41,569 bases of DNA from JBMYYE01 sp049609065 (GTDB lineage Bacteria > Pseudomonadota > Alphaproteobacteria > Rhodobacterales > Rhodobacteraceae), in contig JBMYYE010000007.1 in NCBI GenBank assembly GCA_049609065.1, positions 1 to 41,569 on the forward strand, given 5' to 3'. A program made the translations under genes and the position numbers. Positions 16,170-22,986 of this stretch are shown piece after piece. The notes under the pieces were generated by a model. The model saw only the letters and a program-made list of their open reading frames with translations, made no database searches and was not told the origin of the DNA. Positions within the stretch are counted from its first letter, which is position 1. The number at the start of each line of letters is the position of its first letter.

Positions 16170-16192
16170 TTGTCAATCTGCAAATGTGACAA
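16170..16192. promoter_or_regulatory. Inverted repeat upstream of the aminotransferase gene
   Basis: Arms TTGTCA (16170-16175) and TGACAA (16187-16192) are separated by 11 bases, 59 bases upstream of the aminotransferase ATG. Read on the minus strand, TTGACA at 16175-16170 is a consensus -35 with a weak TCTAGT -10 17 bases further on, so the repeat could be an operator overlapping a promoter. Confidence 0.4.
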
Positions 16193-16298
16193 TAAGGTCG
16201 CGTTTGGGCTGCGTTTGTAAAAAAATAGACCGCTATTTATATGTTGGCATGCGACAAATGGGCAGACCTATTTTATCAAAGGATAAGCTTTTGAAGCA

Positions 16299-16326
16299 TT
16301 GACTCTCACTTGGCATGCGCTATAAG
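16299..16326 (+). promoter_or_regulatory. Probable rpsD promoter
   Basis: TTGACT (16299-16304), a 16-base spacer and TATAAG (16321-16326) make the best sigma70-type promoter in this 342-base gap. A start near 16333 would leave a leader of about 120 bases before the rpsD GTG. Confidence 0.65.
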
Positions 16327-16332
16327 CCCCAA

Positions 16333-16453
16333 ATCTCGCCTGAATAGGGCGGGTTTTGGTGTTGGTGGCCCTTGCAAAAGGATGCCTGTCAATCGGTGGA
16401 ATGATCCACTGGGAGAGGACAACGCCCTTCAACAAATTAGAAGGATATCAGTC
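16333..16453 (+). promoter_or_regulatory. Structured 5' leader of rpsD
   Basis: The presumed leader holds two small hairpins: CGCC/GGCG around 16338-16352, and GGTGGA/TCCACT with loop ATGA at 16395-16410. A GAGAGGACAACGCCC stretch and AGAAGGAT follow, the latter acting as the ribosome binding site. In several bacteria S4 regulates its own operon through leader RNA structure; whether this leader does so is open. Confidence 0.4.
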
Positions 16454-17074
16454 GTGACCAAACGTACGTCTGCCAAATACAAAATCGACCGCCGCATGGG
16501 TGAAAACATCTGGGGTCGTCCTAAATCACCAGTAAATCGTCGTGAATATGGCCCAGGCCAGCACGGTCAGCGCCGTAAAGGTAAATTGTCTGACTTTGGT
16601 CTTCAGCTTCGTGCGAAGCAGAAGCTTAAAGGTTACTACGGTGATTTGACTGAGAAACAATTCCGCCGCATCTTTAAAGAAGCTGAACGTGTAAAAGGCG
16701 ACACAGGTGAAAACCTTATCGGTCTACTTGAGCGCCGTCTCGATGCTGTTGTGTACCGCGCAAAATTCGTGGCAACTGTATTTGCTGCGCGTCAATTTGT
16801 GAACCACGGCCACGTGACTGTAAACGGTCAAAAAGTGAACATCCCATCTTACCGTGTTAAAGAAGGTGACGTTATCGAAGTGCGTGATCGCTCCAAGCAA
16901 ATCGCAGTTTTGATCGAAGCAACACAATTGGCTGAGCGTGATGTACCTGACTACATCGAAGCAGATCATTCCAAAATGAAAGCGACTTTCGTTCGTACTC
17001 CTGGTCTTGGCGATGTGCCATATCCAGTGATGATGGAACCGAACCTCGTGATCGAATACTACGCTCAGAACTAA
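16454..17074 (+). CDS. rpsD: 30S ribosomal protein S4
   Basis: Primary 16S rRNA-binding protein that nucleates 30S assembly. The 206-residue length is typical of alphaproteobacterial S4. The protein begins MTKRTSAKYKIDRRMGENIW and contains the PGQHGQRRKGKLSDFGLQL segment and the S4 RNA-binding domain (about 95-160: RLDAVVYRAKF, ARQFVNHGHVTVNG). GTG at 16454 is selected because AGAAGGAT lies 6-13 bases upstream; the open frame continues to 16310 but is non-conserved leader. As often in alphaproteobacteria, rpsD is monocistronic here rather than part of a ribosomal protein operon, with its own promoter and terminator. Codon use is more biased than in its neighbours, as expected for a highly expressed gene. 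Confidence 0.98.
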   Translation: MTKRTSAKYKIDRRMGENIWGRPKSPVNRREYGPGQHGQRRKGKLSDFGLQLRAKQKLKGYYGDLTEKQFRRIFKEAERVKGDTGENLIGLLERRLDAVVYRAKFVATVFAARQFVNHGHVTVNGQKVNIPSYRVKEGDVIEVRDRSKQIAVLIEATQLAERDVPDYIEADHSKMKATFVRTPGLGDVPYPVMMEPNLVIEYYAQN

Positions 17075-17093
17075 TTTTCTGAGCCGACATTCG

Positions 17094-17126
17094 AAAAGGC
17101 CGCGGGGGAAACTCCGCGGCCTTTTT
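17094..17126 (+). terminator. Rho-independent terminator of rpsD
   Basis: An 8-base GC-rich stem GGCCGCGG (17098-17105) and CCGCGGCC (17114-17121) has an 8-base loop, followed by TTTTT and preceded by AAAA. Confidence 0.95.
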
Positions 17127-17179
17127 GCGTCTGGCCACATGGCATATGGATTGCTAAACACGTCCTGAAAGGGAGTATC

Positions 17180-18277
17180 ATGTCTGAGCAGAATAAAACG
17201 ACCCCGACACCGCAACCTGGCATTATGGATATCGCACTTTACGTGAGCGGCGCGTCCCATATCGCAGGCGCGAACGAAGTGATTAAGCTGTCTTCAAACG
17301 AAAACCCTTATGGCCCGCCGCCTGCTGCGATCAAAGCACTCCAAGACGCGGCACAGGCAATGCATCGCTACCCCAACACAGATCACGGGCCGCTTCGCAA
17401 TGCGATTGCGAGGACCCGCGGACTTTCTGCGGATCGTATTATTTGCGGTGTGGGCTCTGACGAAATTATTTCATTTCTGTGTTACGCTTATGCAGGCGTC
17501 GATGATGAGGTGATCTATACGGAACACGGGTTTTCCATGTATAAGATTTCGGCGCGCGGGGCGGGTGCTATTCCTGTTGTTGTACGTGAAAAAAACCGCG
17601 TGGTTGACGTCGATGCGATCCTTTCTGCCGTGACAGAGAAAACCAAAATCGTATTTGTAACGAACCCCGGAAACCCAACGGGCACACGGGTGCCTGATGC
17701 GGATTTGGCGCGGTTGGTGGCTGCGCTGCCGGCTCATATTGTGTTGGTTTTGGATGGTGCATATGCGGAGTTTTCTGACGGCTTTGATGGCGGCGCGTCC
17801 ATGGTCGAAGCGCATGAAAACGTGGTGATGTTACGTACGTTTTCAAAACTCTACGGACTTGGCGGTTTGCGGGTTGGTTGGGGCTATGGGCCCAAGCCCA
17901 TCATCGATGTGTTGAACCGTTTACGCGGTCCTTTTAATCTCTCTGCCCCTGCGCTGGCGGCAGCAGAAGCCGCACTGAGTGAAACGGATTTCGTGGATAT
18001 GTGCATTCGTGAAAACGCCCGCCTTCGGACGAAACTGGCCACGGCATTGGCTGCACTTGGTATTGTGTCTGATCCCTCACATGCGAATTTCGTCCTTGCG
18101 CGCTTTGACAGCGAACAAGCGGCCGAAACGGCGGATGCCATGCTGCAATCCAAGCGGATTATCACCCGACGCGTTGGCGGCTATGGATTTCCAGAAGGCC
18201 TACGGATTACAATCGGGGATGAGGCGGCAATCGATGCTGTGATTGACGCGCTTACCCTTTGGAAGGAGGCCCAATGA
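17180..18277 (+). CDS. hisC: Histidinol-phosphate aminotransferase
   Basis: PLP aminotransferase of 365 residues that converts imidazole acetol phosphate and glutamate to histidinol phosphate. Motifs are KLSSNENPYGP (36-46), the TNPGNPTGTR substrate/PLP loop (161-170), LDGAYAEF with Asp192, Lys223 in RTFSKLYGLGGLRVGW, and a C-terminal ITIGDE. ATG 17180 has AAAGGGAG upstream. The stop overlaps the start of tyrC. In Zymomonas mobilis an adjacent hisC homologue and tyrC are also coupled and that aminotransferase also acts on aromatic keto acids, so a double role in histidine and tyrosine/phenylalanine synthesis is likely by context. Confidence 0.94.
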   Translation: MSEQNKTTPTPQPGIMDIALYVSGASHIAGANEVIKLSSNENPYGPPPAAIKALQDAAQAMHRYPNTDHGPLRNAIARTRGLSADRIICGVGSDEIISFLCYAYAGVDDEVIYTEHGFSMYKISARGAGAIPVVVREKNRVVDVDAILSAVTEKTKIVFVTNPGNPTGTRVPDADLARLVAALPAHIVLVLDGAYAEFSDGFDGGASMVEAHENVVMLRTFSKLYGLGGLRVGWGYGPKPIIDVLNRLRGPFNLSAPALAAAEAALSETDFVDMCIRENARLRTKLATALAALGIVSDPSHANFVLARFDSEQAAETADAMLQSKRIITRRVGGYGFPEGLRITIGDEAAIDAVIDALTLWKEAQ

Positions 18278-19185
18278 TGCGCCAGACATATAATAAAGTG
18301 GCCCTTATTGGCCTCGGCCTGATTGCGTCTTCCATTTACTGGGCTTTAAGGCGCGCAGACTTCAAAGGCGAAGTGGCCGGCTTCGCGCGCAGCGCAGAAA
18401 CCCGTAAAACCGCGCGTGATATTGGGCTTTGTGATGTGGTTTGTGACACGGCGATTGAGGCTGTGAACGACGCGGATCTCGTGATTTTATGTGTGCCTGT
18501 GGGGGCCATGGGGCACGTGACCAAAGACATTGCGCCACACCTCAAAAAGGGGGCTGTTGTTTCTGATGTGGGTTCAGTAAAGCGCGCAGTCATTGATGCG
18601 GTGTCCCCACACCTCCCTGAAACCGTGCATTTCATTCCGGCGCATCCCCTTGCAGGGACGGAGCATTCTGGTCCAACGGCTGGGTTCCCAGAACTCTACG
18701 ATAATCGCTGGTGCATCCTTATTCGCGAAGAAAATACGGATGAGGATGAAGTGACCAAACTCCGCGCGTTTTGGGAAAGTTTGGGGGCAAATGTCGATGA
18801 AATGGATGCGGACCATCATGACCTCGTGTTGGCGGTGACATCACATGCACCGCATTTGATTGCTTACACAATGGTTGGCGTGGCGGATGATTTGCGCCGT
18901 GTCACCGATAGCGAAGTTATCAAATACTCTGCTGCAGGCTTTCGTGATTTTACGCGGATTGCGGCGTCGGATCCAACCATGTGGCGTGATGTGTTTTTGA
19001 ACAACAAAGAAGCGACGCTTGAAATTTTGGGCCGTTTTACAGAAGAACTCTTTGCGCTTCAGCGTGCCATTCGCATTGGCGATGGGGATGCGCTTTTTGA
19101 CTATTTCACACATACTCGTGCGATCCGCCGCTCAATCATTGATGCAGGTCAGGACACCGACGCGCCAAACTTTGGACGCTCCTAA
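18274..19185 (+). CDS. tyrC: Prephenate/arogenate (cyclohexadienyl) dehydrogenase
   Basis: NAD(P)-dependent dehydrogenase of the TyrA family, 303 residues, for tyrosine synthesis. An N-terminal Rossmann motif VALIGLGLIASS is followed by the dehydrogenase core with VSDVGSVKRAV, the conserved FIPAHPLAGTEHSGP and LVLAVTSHAPHLIAY. No ACT or chorismate mutase domain is fused. Two adjacent ATGs (18274 and 18277) are possible: GGAAGGAGG (18261-18269) gives 4 or 7 bases of spacing, so 18277 is the better-spaced, while 18274 forms the ATGA overlap with hisC. Coupled downstream by TAATG with the extensin-like gene. Preference for arogenate or prephenate cannot be read from the sequence. Confidence 0.93.
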   Translation: MMRQTYNKVALIGLGLIASSIYWALRRADFKGEVAGFARSAETRKTARDIGLCDVVCDTAIEAVNDADLVILCVPVGAMGHVTKDIAPHLKKGAVVSDVGSVKRAVIDAVSPHLPETVHFIPAHPLAGTEHSGPTAGFPELYDNRWCILIREENTDEDEVTKLRAFWESLGANVDEMDADHHDLVLAVTSHAPHLIAYTMVGVADDLRRVTDSEVIKYSAAGFRDFTRIAASDPTMWRDVFLNNKEATLEILGRFTEELFALQRAIRIGDGDALFDYFTHTRAIRRSIIDAGQDTDAPNFGRS

Positions 19186-20123
19186 TGAAAATTTATCTAT
19201 CTTTGTGCTTAATGATGTTGCCAACTGCGCTTTGGGCCGGTGCCGTGGATTATTCATATTTTCCGCGCAAAAATCCGTTTTATAAAACCACACCTGTGGT
19301 GGAAATTGTCGATCCAGCGCCCGTGCAAACCGAAGTCGCGCCCATAAAAATGGCACTTGGAACACCCCAAATTGTGGTGCGTCCAAAGCGGCGGCCAAGT
19401 ACCTCTACTTATACACCAATTGCGCAACGTGAAGCCCCACGCGAAGTGGCACCCGCAGCGCGTGCGGAACCTGTGCGCTCGATGCGTGTGATTGGTCCAA
19501 AACGGCGACCTTCCACACTTAAGCCTGCAGCGCGCACACGCCAAGCATCCGTCACGCCAAACGCCAATCCCATACGTGTTCGAAAAATCTCAGGGTCACA
19601 AGGACGTGTCTGTGGCGATCGAGGTATTATAGGGCAAAAAGCCCCTTCCATTAAAGGCAAAATGAAAGGGTGCGGCGTGCGCAACCCTGTGCGCGTTACC
19701 TCCGTTGATGGTGTTTTGCTGAGCCAGCCCTCTTTGATGGATTGCAACACGGCGAAGACGCTCAAAAAATGGGTAAACAAAGGCGCAAAACCCGCAGTTG
19801 GGCGATTGGGTGGTGGCCTAAGATCGATTAAAATTGTTGCCCATTATTCTTGCCGGACCCGCAATAGCCAGCGTGGGGCAAAGATTTCTGAGCATGGAAA
19901 AGGCAAAGCGGTCGATATTGCGGCATTTGGGTTGAAAAACGGCAAAACCATTACGGTCCTCAAAGGATGGAACAACAAACACCAAGGTAAAATTTTGCGC
20001 CGTATGCATAAGACAGCCTGCGGACCCTTTGGCACGGTTTTGGGTCCGAAGGCCAATCGCTTTCACCTTGACCATTTCCATTTTGACACCGCTAAACATC
20101 GCGGCGGGTCCTATTGCCGTTAA
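19185..20123 (+). CDS. Extensin-like C-terminal domain protein, exported
   Basis: A 312-residue protein with a signal peptide (residues 1-18, MKIYLSLCLMMLPTALWA), a Pro/Arg/Thr-rich linker of about 110 residues with repeated KRRPST segments (at about 65-71 and 105-111), and a C-terminal extensin-like domain (about 140-312). That domain has the motif ISEHGKGKAVDIAAF and the C-terminal FHLDHFHFD, whose His and Asp residues resemble the zinc sites of D-Ala-D-Ala peptidases of the VanY/LAS type. A periplasmic role in peptidoglycan turnover is plausible but unproven. The start overlaps the tyrC stop by one base, so it is cotranscribed with amino acid genes without obvious functional link. Its stop abuts the stop of the DUF2125 gene. 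Confidence 0.85.
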   Translation: MKIYLSLCLMMLPTALWAGAVDYSYFPRKNPFYKTTPVVEIVDPAPVQTEVAPIKMALGTPQIVVRPKRRPSTSTYTPIAQREAPREVAPAARAEPVRSMRVIGPKRRPSTLKPAARTRQASVTPNANPIRVRKISGSQGRVCGDRGIIGQKAPSIKGKMKGCGVRNPVRVTSVDGVLLSQPSLMDCNTAKTLKKWVNKGAKPAVGRLGGGLRSIKIVAHYSCRTRNSQRGAKISEHGKGKAVDIAAFGLKNGKTITVLKGWNNKHQGKILRRMHKTACGPFGTVLGPKANRFHLDHFHFDTAKHRGGSYCR

Positions 20124-21134
20124 TTAACGCAGCATTATGATCGGCGCGGGGCCCGCAGGAATGGGGCCAACAAAGGTGAGACCTTTTTTGAAGGTGATCG
20201 GCATATCGAGGCTCTCGTTGCTCCCGTAAAGGCGCGCAGCAAAAGTGAGAACCCCTTCGATGACCTTTAAGGTGTCTTTTGGCACGGTGCCGCTTTCTTT
20301 GACCGCCTTGAGCAATGTTTGCCAATTTTCCGCCTTGATCTGCACGGGACCCGTGGGGATACCTTTGGCATCAACTGTGACGCGTCCTGCGAGTTTGATT
20401 TGAATATCACCCCATTTTGCTTCTGCAACGCTGAGGTCAATAACGCGCGGTTGGGGGCGTTTTGCTTCTATGGCATCTAGATCCCAGGGACGATCAAATT
20501 GGATTTGGGCCGTGACCTGCAACGTTTCAACAAATTCGGGCAGAGCACGGGTCTTTTGTAATGTCTTTGCGTGTTTTTGCGCAGGCTTGAGGTTCTTTGC
20601 GGTGAATTGAATGTTATATGTCTGCGCATCATCGGCTTGATCCATCGTAAGCAACATGTGATCAGCGCTTGTTTGTGCGCCATCCGCTTCCGTAATCAGG
20701 AGCGCATCACCCGTGATCGCCGCATGGCTGAGGCCAAGATTTTCACTCAACACAAGCTGGAGATCCGCGGTGAGGTCACGGGATGCCAAAGTGATCTGCC
20801 CGCGAGGTGTTGCAAATTTCTGTGTCTTTGGAAAACGGAGTTGCATTTTTTGCGGCTGATACACAGGGCTTTGAAATGTGATGTCAGAGGCGGACCATGC
20901 AATGCCTGTTTTGGGGTCGGCAAGGGTTGGGGCCTGAATTGTGACTTTATTGGTTAATGGGAAGCCGCCCGCCTCCATGGATTGATGTTCGGCGACCCAG
21001 CCGTCTTTCTGGCGGTCCTCAAACCACGCTTGAAAACCAGTTTTGAGACCTGAACCGCCCAAGGCCCAAAACCCAGACCATCCAACCAGAACCAAGACGA
21101 TACAAACGATAATTGCTTTTACTGGGCTTTTCAT
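20124..21134 (-). CDS. DUF2125 domain protein, membrane-anchored
   Basis: A 336-residue protein matching alphaproteobacterial DUF2125 proteins of unknown function. Residues 4-26 form an uncleaved membrane anchor or signal (VKAIIVCIVLVLVGWSGFWAL); the rest is predicted periplasmic and beta-rich, with the family-typical QAWFEDRQKDGWVAEH and GGFPLTNKVTI segments near the N-terminus. ATG 21134 is preferred over upstream in-frame starts (21203, 21164) because those precede non-conserved residues and lie in the divergent promoter region or inside the neighbour. The architecture resembles AsmA/LptC-like periplasmic proteins only in general form. It shares a 61-base divergent region with the ChaC-like gene. 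Confidence 0.82.
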   Translation of the reverse strand: MKSPVKAIIVCIVLVLVGWSGFWALGGSGLKTGFQAWFEDRQKDGWVAEHQSMEAGGFPLTNKVTIQAPTLADPKTGIAWSASDITFQSPVYQPQKMQLRFPKTQKFATPRGQITLASRDLTADLQLVLSENLGLSHAAITGDALLITEADGAQTSADHMLLTMDQADDAQTYNIQFTAKNLKPAQKHAKTLQKTRALPEFVETLQVTAQIQFDRPWDLDAIEAKRPQPRVIDLSVAEAKWGDIQIKLAGRVTVDAKGIPTGPVQIKAENWQTLLKAVKESGTVPKDTLKVIEGVLTFAARLYGSNESLDMPITFKKGLTFVGPIPAGPAPIIMLR

Positions 21135-21135
21135 G

Positions 21136-21185
21136 TTCACTCTTTCGCTTTGTGTTGGTTTCATGTTTACAGGGCGAAACGTGAA
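21136..21185. promoter_or_regulatory. Divergent promoter region with gapped inverted repeat
   Basis: The 61 bases between the DUF2125 and ChaC-like starts contain TTCAC-N3-TTCGC (21136-21148) and its near mirror GCGAA-N2-GTGAA (21174-21185). This could be an operator shared by both genes or a chance match; no clear -10/-35 pair was recognised. Confidence 0.3.
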
Positions 21186-21195
21186 AGGGCCAGAA

Positions 21196-21741
21196 ATGAG
21201 CAAAGATTTTTGGGTATTTGGGTATGGGTCTCTGCTTTGGAACCCAGGTTTTGAATATGTCGATCAAAAGGTGGCAACGCTTCAGGGTTATCACCGTAGT
21301 TTTTGTATGCGCTCAATCCACCATCGTGGCACAGAGGATGCACCAGGACTCGTGCTTGCGCTTGATGAAGATGAGAACGCAAATTGCGCAGGGATTGCCT
21401 TTCGCGTTGCAGGCGCACAGGCGGATGACGTCATGGCATATCTGCGTGAGCGTGAACTCGTGTCGGCGGCATATTTGGAAAAGACCCTCGATATTATCTT
21501 GCATACTGGCGAAATAGTGCCTGCGATAAGCTATGTGATTGATGCGGATCACGGGCAATATTGCGGGGGATTACCGCTCGAAGAACAGGCGCAGATCTTG
21601 GCGACAGCGGTTGGTGGGCGTGGTCCCAATTGGGAATACCTTAACAATACGGCCTTGCATCTAAAAGAGTTGGCGCTCGAAGATGCGGACCTCAACTGGT
21701 TAATGATGCGCGTGGCTGAATTACGAAAGCAGACCCGCTAG
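21196..21741 (+). CDS. ChaC-like glutathione-specific gamma-glutamylcyclotransferase
   Basis: A 181-residue protein of the ChaC branch of gamma-glutamylcyclotransferases, which degrade glutathione to 5-oxoproline and Cys-Gly. The substrate loop FGYGSLLWNPGFE (residues 8-20), the LQGYHRSFCMRSIHHRGT strand and the YLREREL segment (82-88) containing the likely catalytic Glu match the family. ATG 21196 starts MSKDFWVFGYGSL; longer frames enter the divergent promoter. It precedes the MotA-like gene by 76 bases but has no evident functional tie to it. Confidence 0.9.
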   Translation: MSKDFWVFGYGSLLWNPGFEYVDQKVATLQGYHRSFCMRSIHHRGTEDAPGLVLALDEDENANCAGIAFRVAGAQADDVMAYLRERELVSAAYLEKTLDIILHTGEIVPAISYVIDADHGQYCGGLPLEEQAQILATAVGGRGPNWEYLNNTALHLKELALEDADLNWLMMRVAELRKQTR

Positions 21742-21751
21742 CGCATTTTCC

Positions 21752-21780
21752 TTGGCGTTTTTGTGTTCTGCGCCTATCTT
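21752..21780 (+). promoter_or_regulatory. Candidate promoter of the MotA-like/MotB-like pair
   Basis: TTGGCG (21752-21757), 17 bases, then TATCTT (21775-21780), 37 bases upstream of the ATG at 21818. Each hexamer matches four of six consensus positions. Confidence 0.4.
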
Positions 21781-21817
21781 ACGCTCAAAGAGTGAAAGAA
21801 AAGCGCAGGAATTCACC

Positions 21818-22984
21818 ATGGGGCAGTCCACGAAAAACGCACGATCCTTTTTTTCTCATCCCATATCCCAACTGATTTTAATGGTTGGTGTTGTGGTGTG
21901 TGTGGCTGTGGGTGCGTGGCTTGCATATGGAAAAATTGCACCGGTTTTCTGGGCAAATCCATGGCTAAATGGCTTTATTATACTGGTTTTTGCCATTGGT
22001 ATTATGACCTGTTTTTGGCAGGCGTTCCAATTGATTGCCTCTGTGGGTTGGCTTGGTCGCTATACGGGGCCAAATGCCGAAGTGTCCGCCGGGCATGCGC
22101 CACGGCTGCTTGTTACATTGGCGGCTCTTCTATCGGCGCGCGAAGCCCGCGATATGCGAATTTCCACCACTTCAGCGCGATCTATTTTGGACTCGGTGGC
22201 CACACGAATTGAAGAAGCGCGCGACATCACGCGCTATATTGTCAATTTGTTGATCTTCCTTGGCCTTTTGGGGACGTTCTACGGGCTGGCGACCACTGTG
22301 CCCGCTTTGGTGGATACCATTCGCTCTCTTAGCCCTGCCGAAGGTGAAGGTGGAACCGATGTGTTCGCGCGCCTTATGGCGGGTCTTGAACAGCAATTGG
22401 GCGGCATGGGTACGGCCTTTGCATCGTCTTTATTGGGCTTGGCGGGATCTTTGGTCGTTGGGCTGTTGGAGCTGTTTGCAAGCCATGGACAAAATCGGTT
22501 TTACCGTGAGCTTGAAGATTGGCTTTCAACCATCACGCGCCTTGGGTTTTCCTCAGGTGAAGGGGATGAAAGCGGGGTCGGAATTGTCCTTGATCACATG
22601 ACCGAACAGATGGAAAGCCTGCAGCGCCTCTTTTCACAATCTGACGCCGCACGGGCCCAAACCGATGCACGGATCACGGGGCTAACGGCAGCGATTGAAC
22701 GCATGATTGACCATAATGATAGTGGATCACAGACCCAGTTGGAGCAAATCGCAAAGACCCAAGACAAAATTGCAGAGCATTTGGTCCAGTCCCCGAATGG
22801 GGAAGATGCGGAGGCACGGATGCGCTTGCGTAGCATTGATGTTCAGCTTTTGAAGTTGCTCGAAGAAGTGTCAACAGGGCGCCAAGAAACCAACCTTCAA
22901 CTGCGCCAAGACATGCGATCCTTGGCGCGTGTGATTGCGGATGCGGCGGGCTATGATCCTGACGCCCAAGAGAAGAAAGACTAA
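21818..22984 (+). CDS. MotA/TolQ/ExbB-like proton channel family protein
   Basis: A 388-residue inner membrane protein with four predicted membrane segments: residues 18-38, 51-73, 139-162 and 196-220. Segments three and four (YIVNLLIFLGLLGTFYGLATTV and GMGTAFASSLLGLAGSLVVG) carry the MotA/ExbB/TolQ pattern of a small-residue-rich ion path. After residue 225 the chain is hydrophilic and likely helical or coiled to the end, facing the cytoplasm. ATG 21818 is used because the preceding frame is not conserved in style. Two bases separate its stop from the ATG of a MotB/OmpA-like gene, so the products almost certainly form one complex. Flagellar MotA is unlikely because of the partner and the lack of flagellar genes; the role is unknown. 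Confidence 0.85.
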   Translation: MGQSTKNARSFFSHPISQLILMVGVVVCVAVGAWLAYGKIAPVFWANPWLNGFIILVFAIGIMTCFWQAFQLIASVGWLGRYTGPNAEVSAGHAPRLLVTLAALLSAREARDMRISTTSARSILDSVATRIEEARDITRYIVNLLIFLGLLGTFYGLATTVPALVDTIRSLSPAEGEGGTDVFARLMAGLEQQLGGMGTAFASSLLGLAGSLVVGLLELFASHGQNRFYRELEDWLSTITRLGFSSGEGDESGVGIVLDHMTEQMESLQRLFSQSDAARAQTDARITGLTAAIERMIDHNDSGSQTQLEQIAKTQDKIAEHLVQSPNGEDAEARMRLRSIDVQLLKLLEEVSTGRQETNLQLRQDMRSLARVIADAAGYDPDAQEKKD

Positions 22985-22986
22985 AA

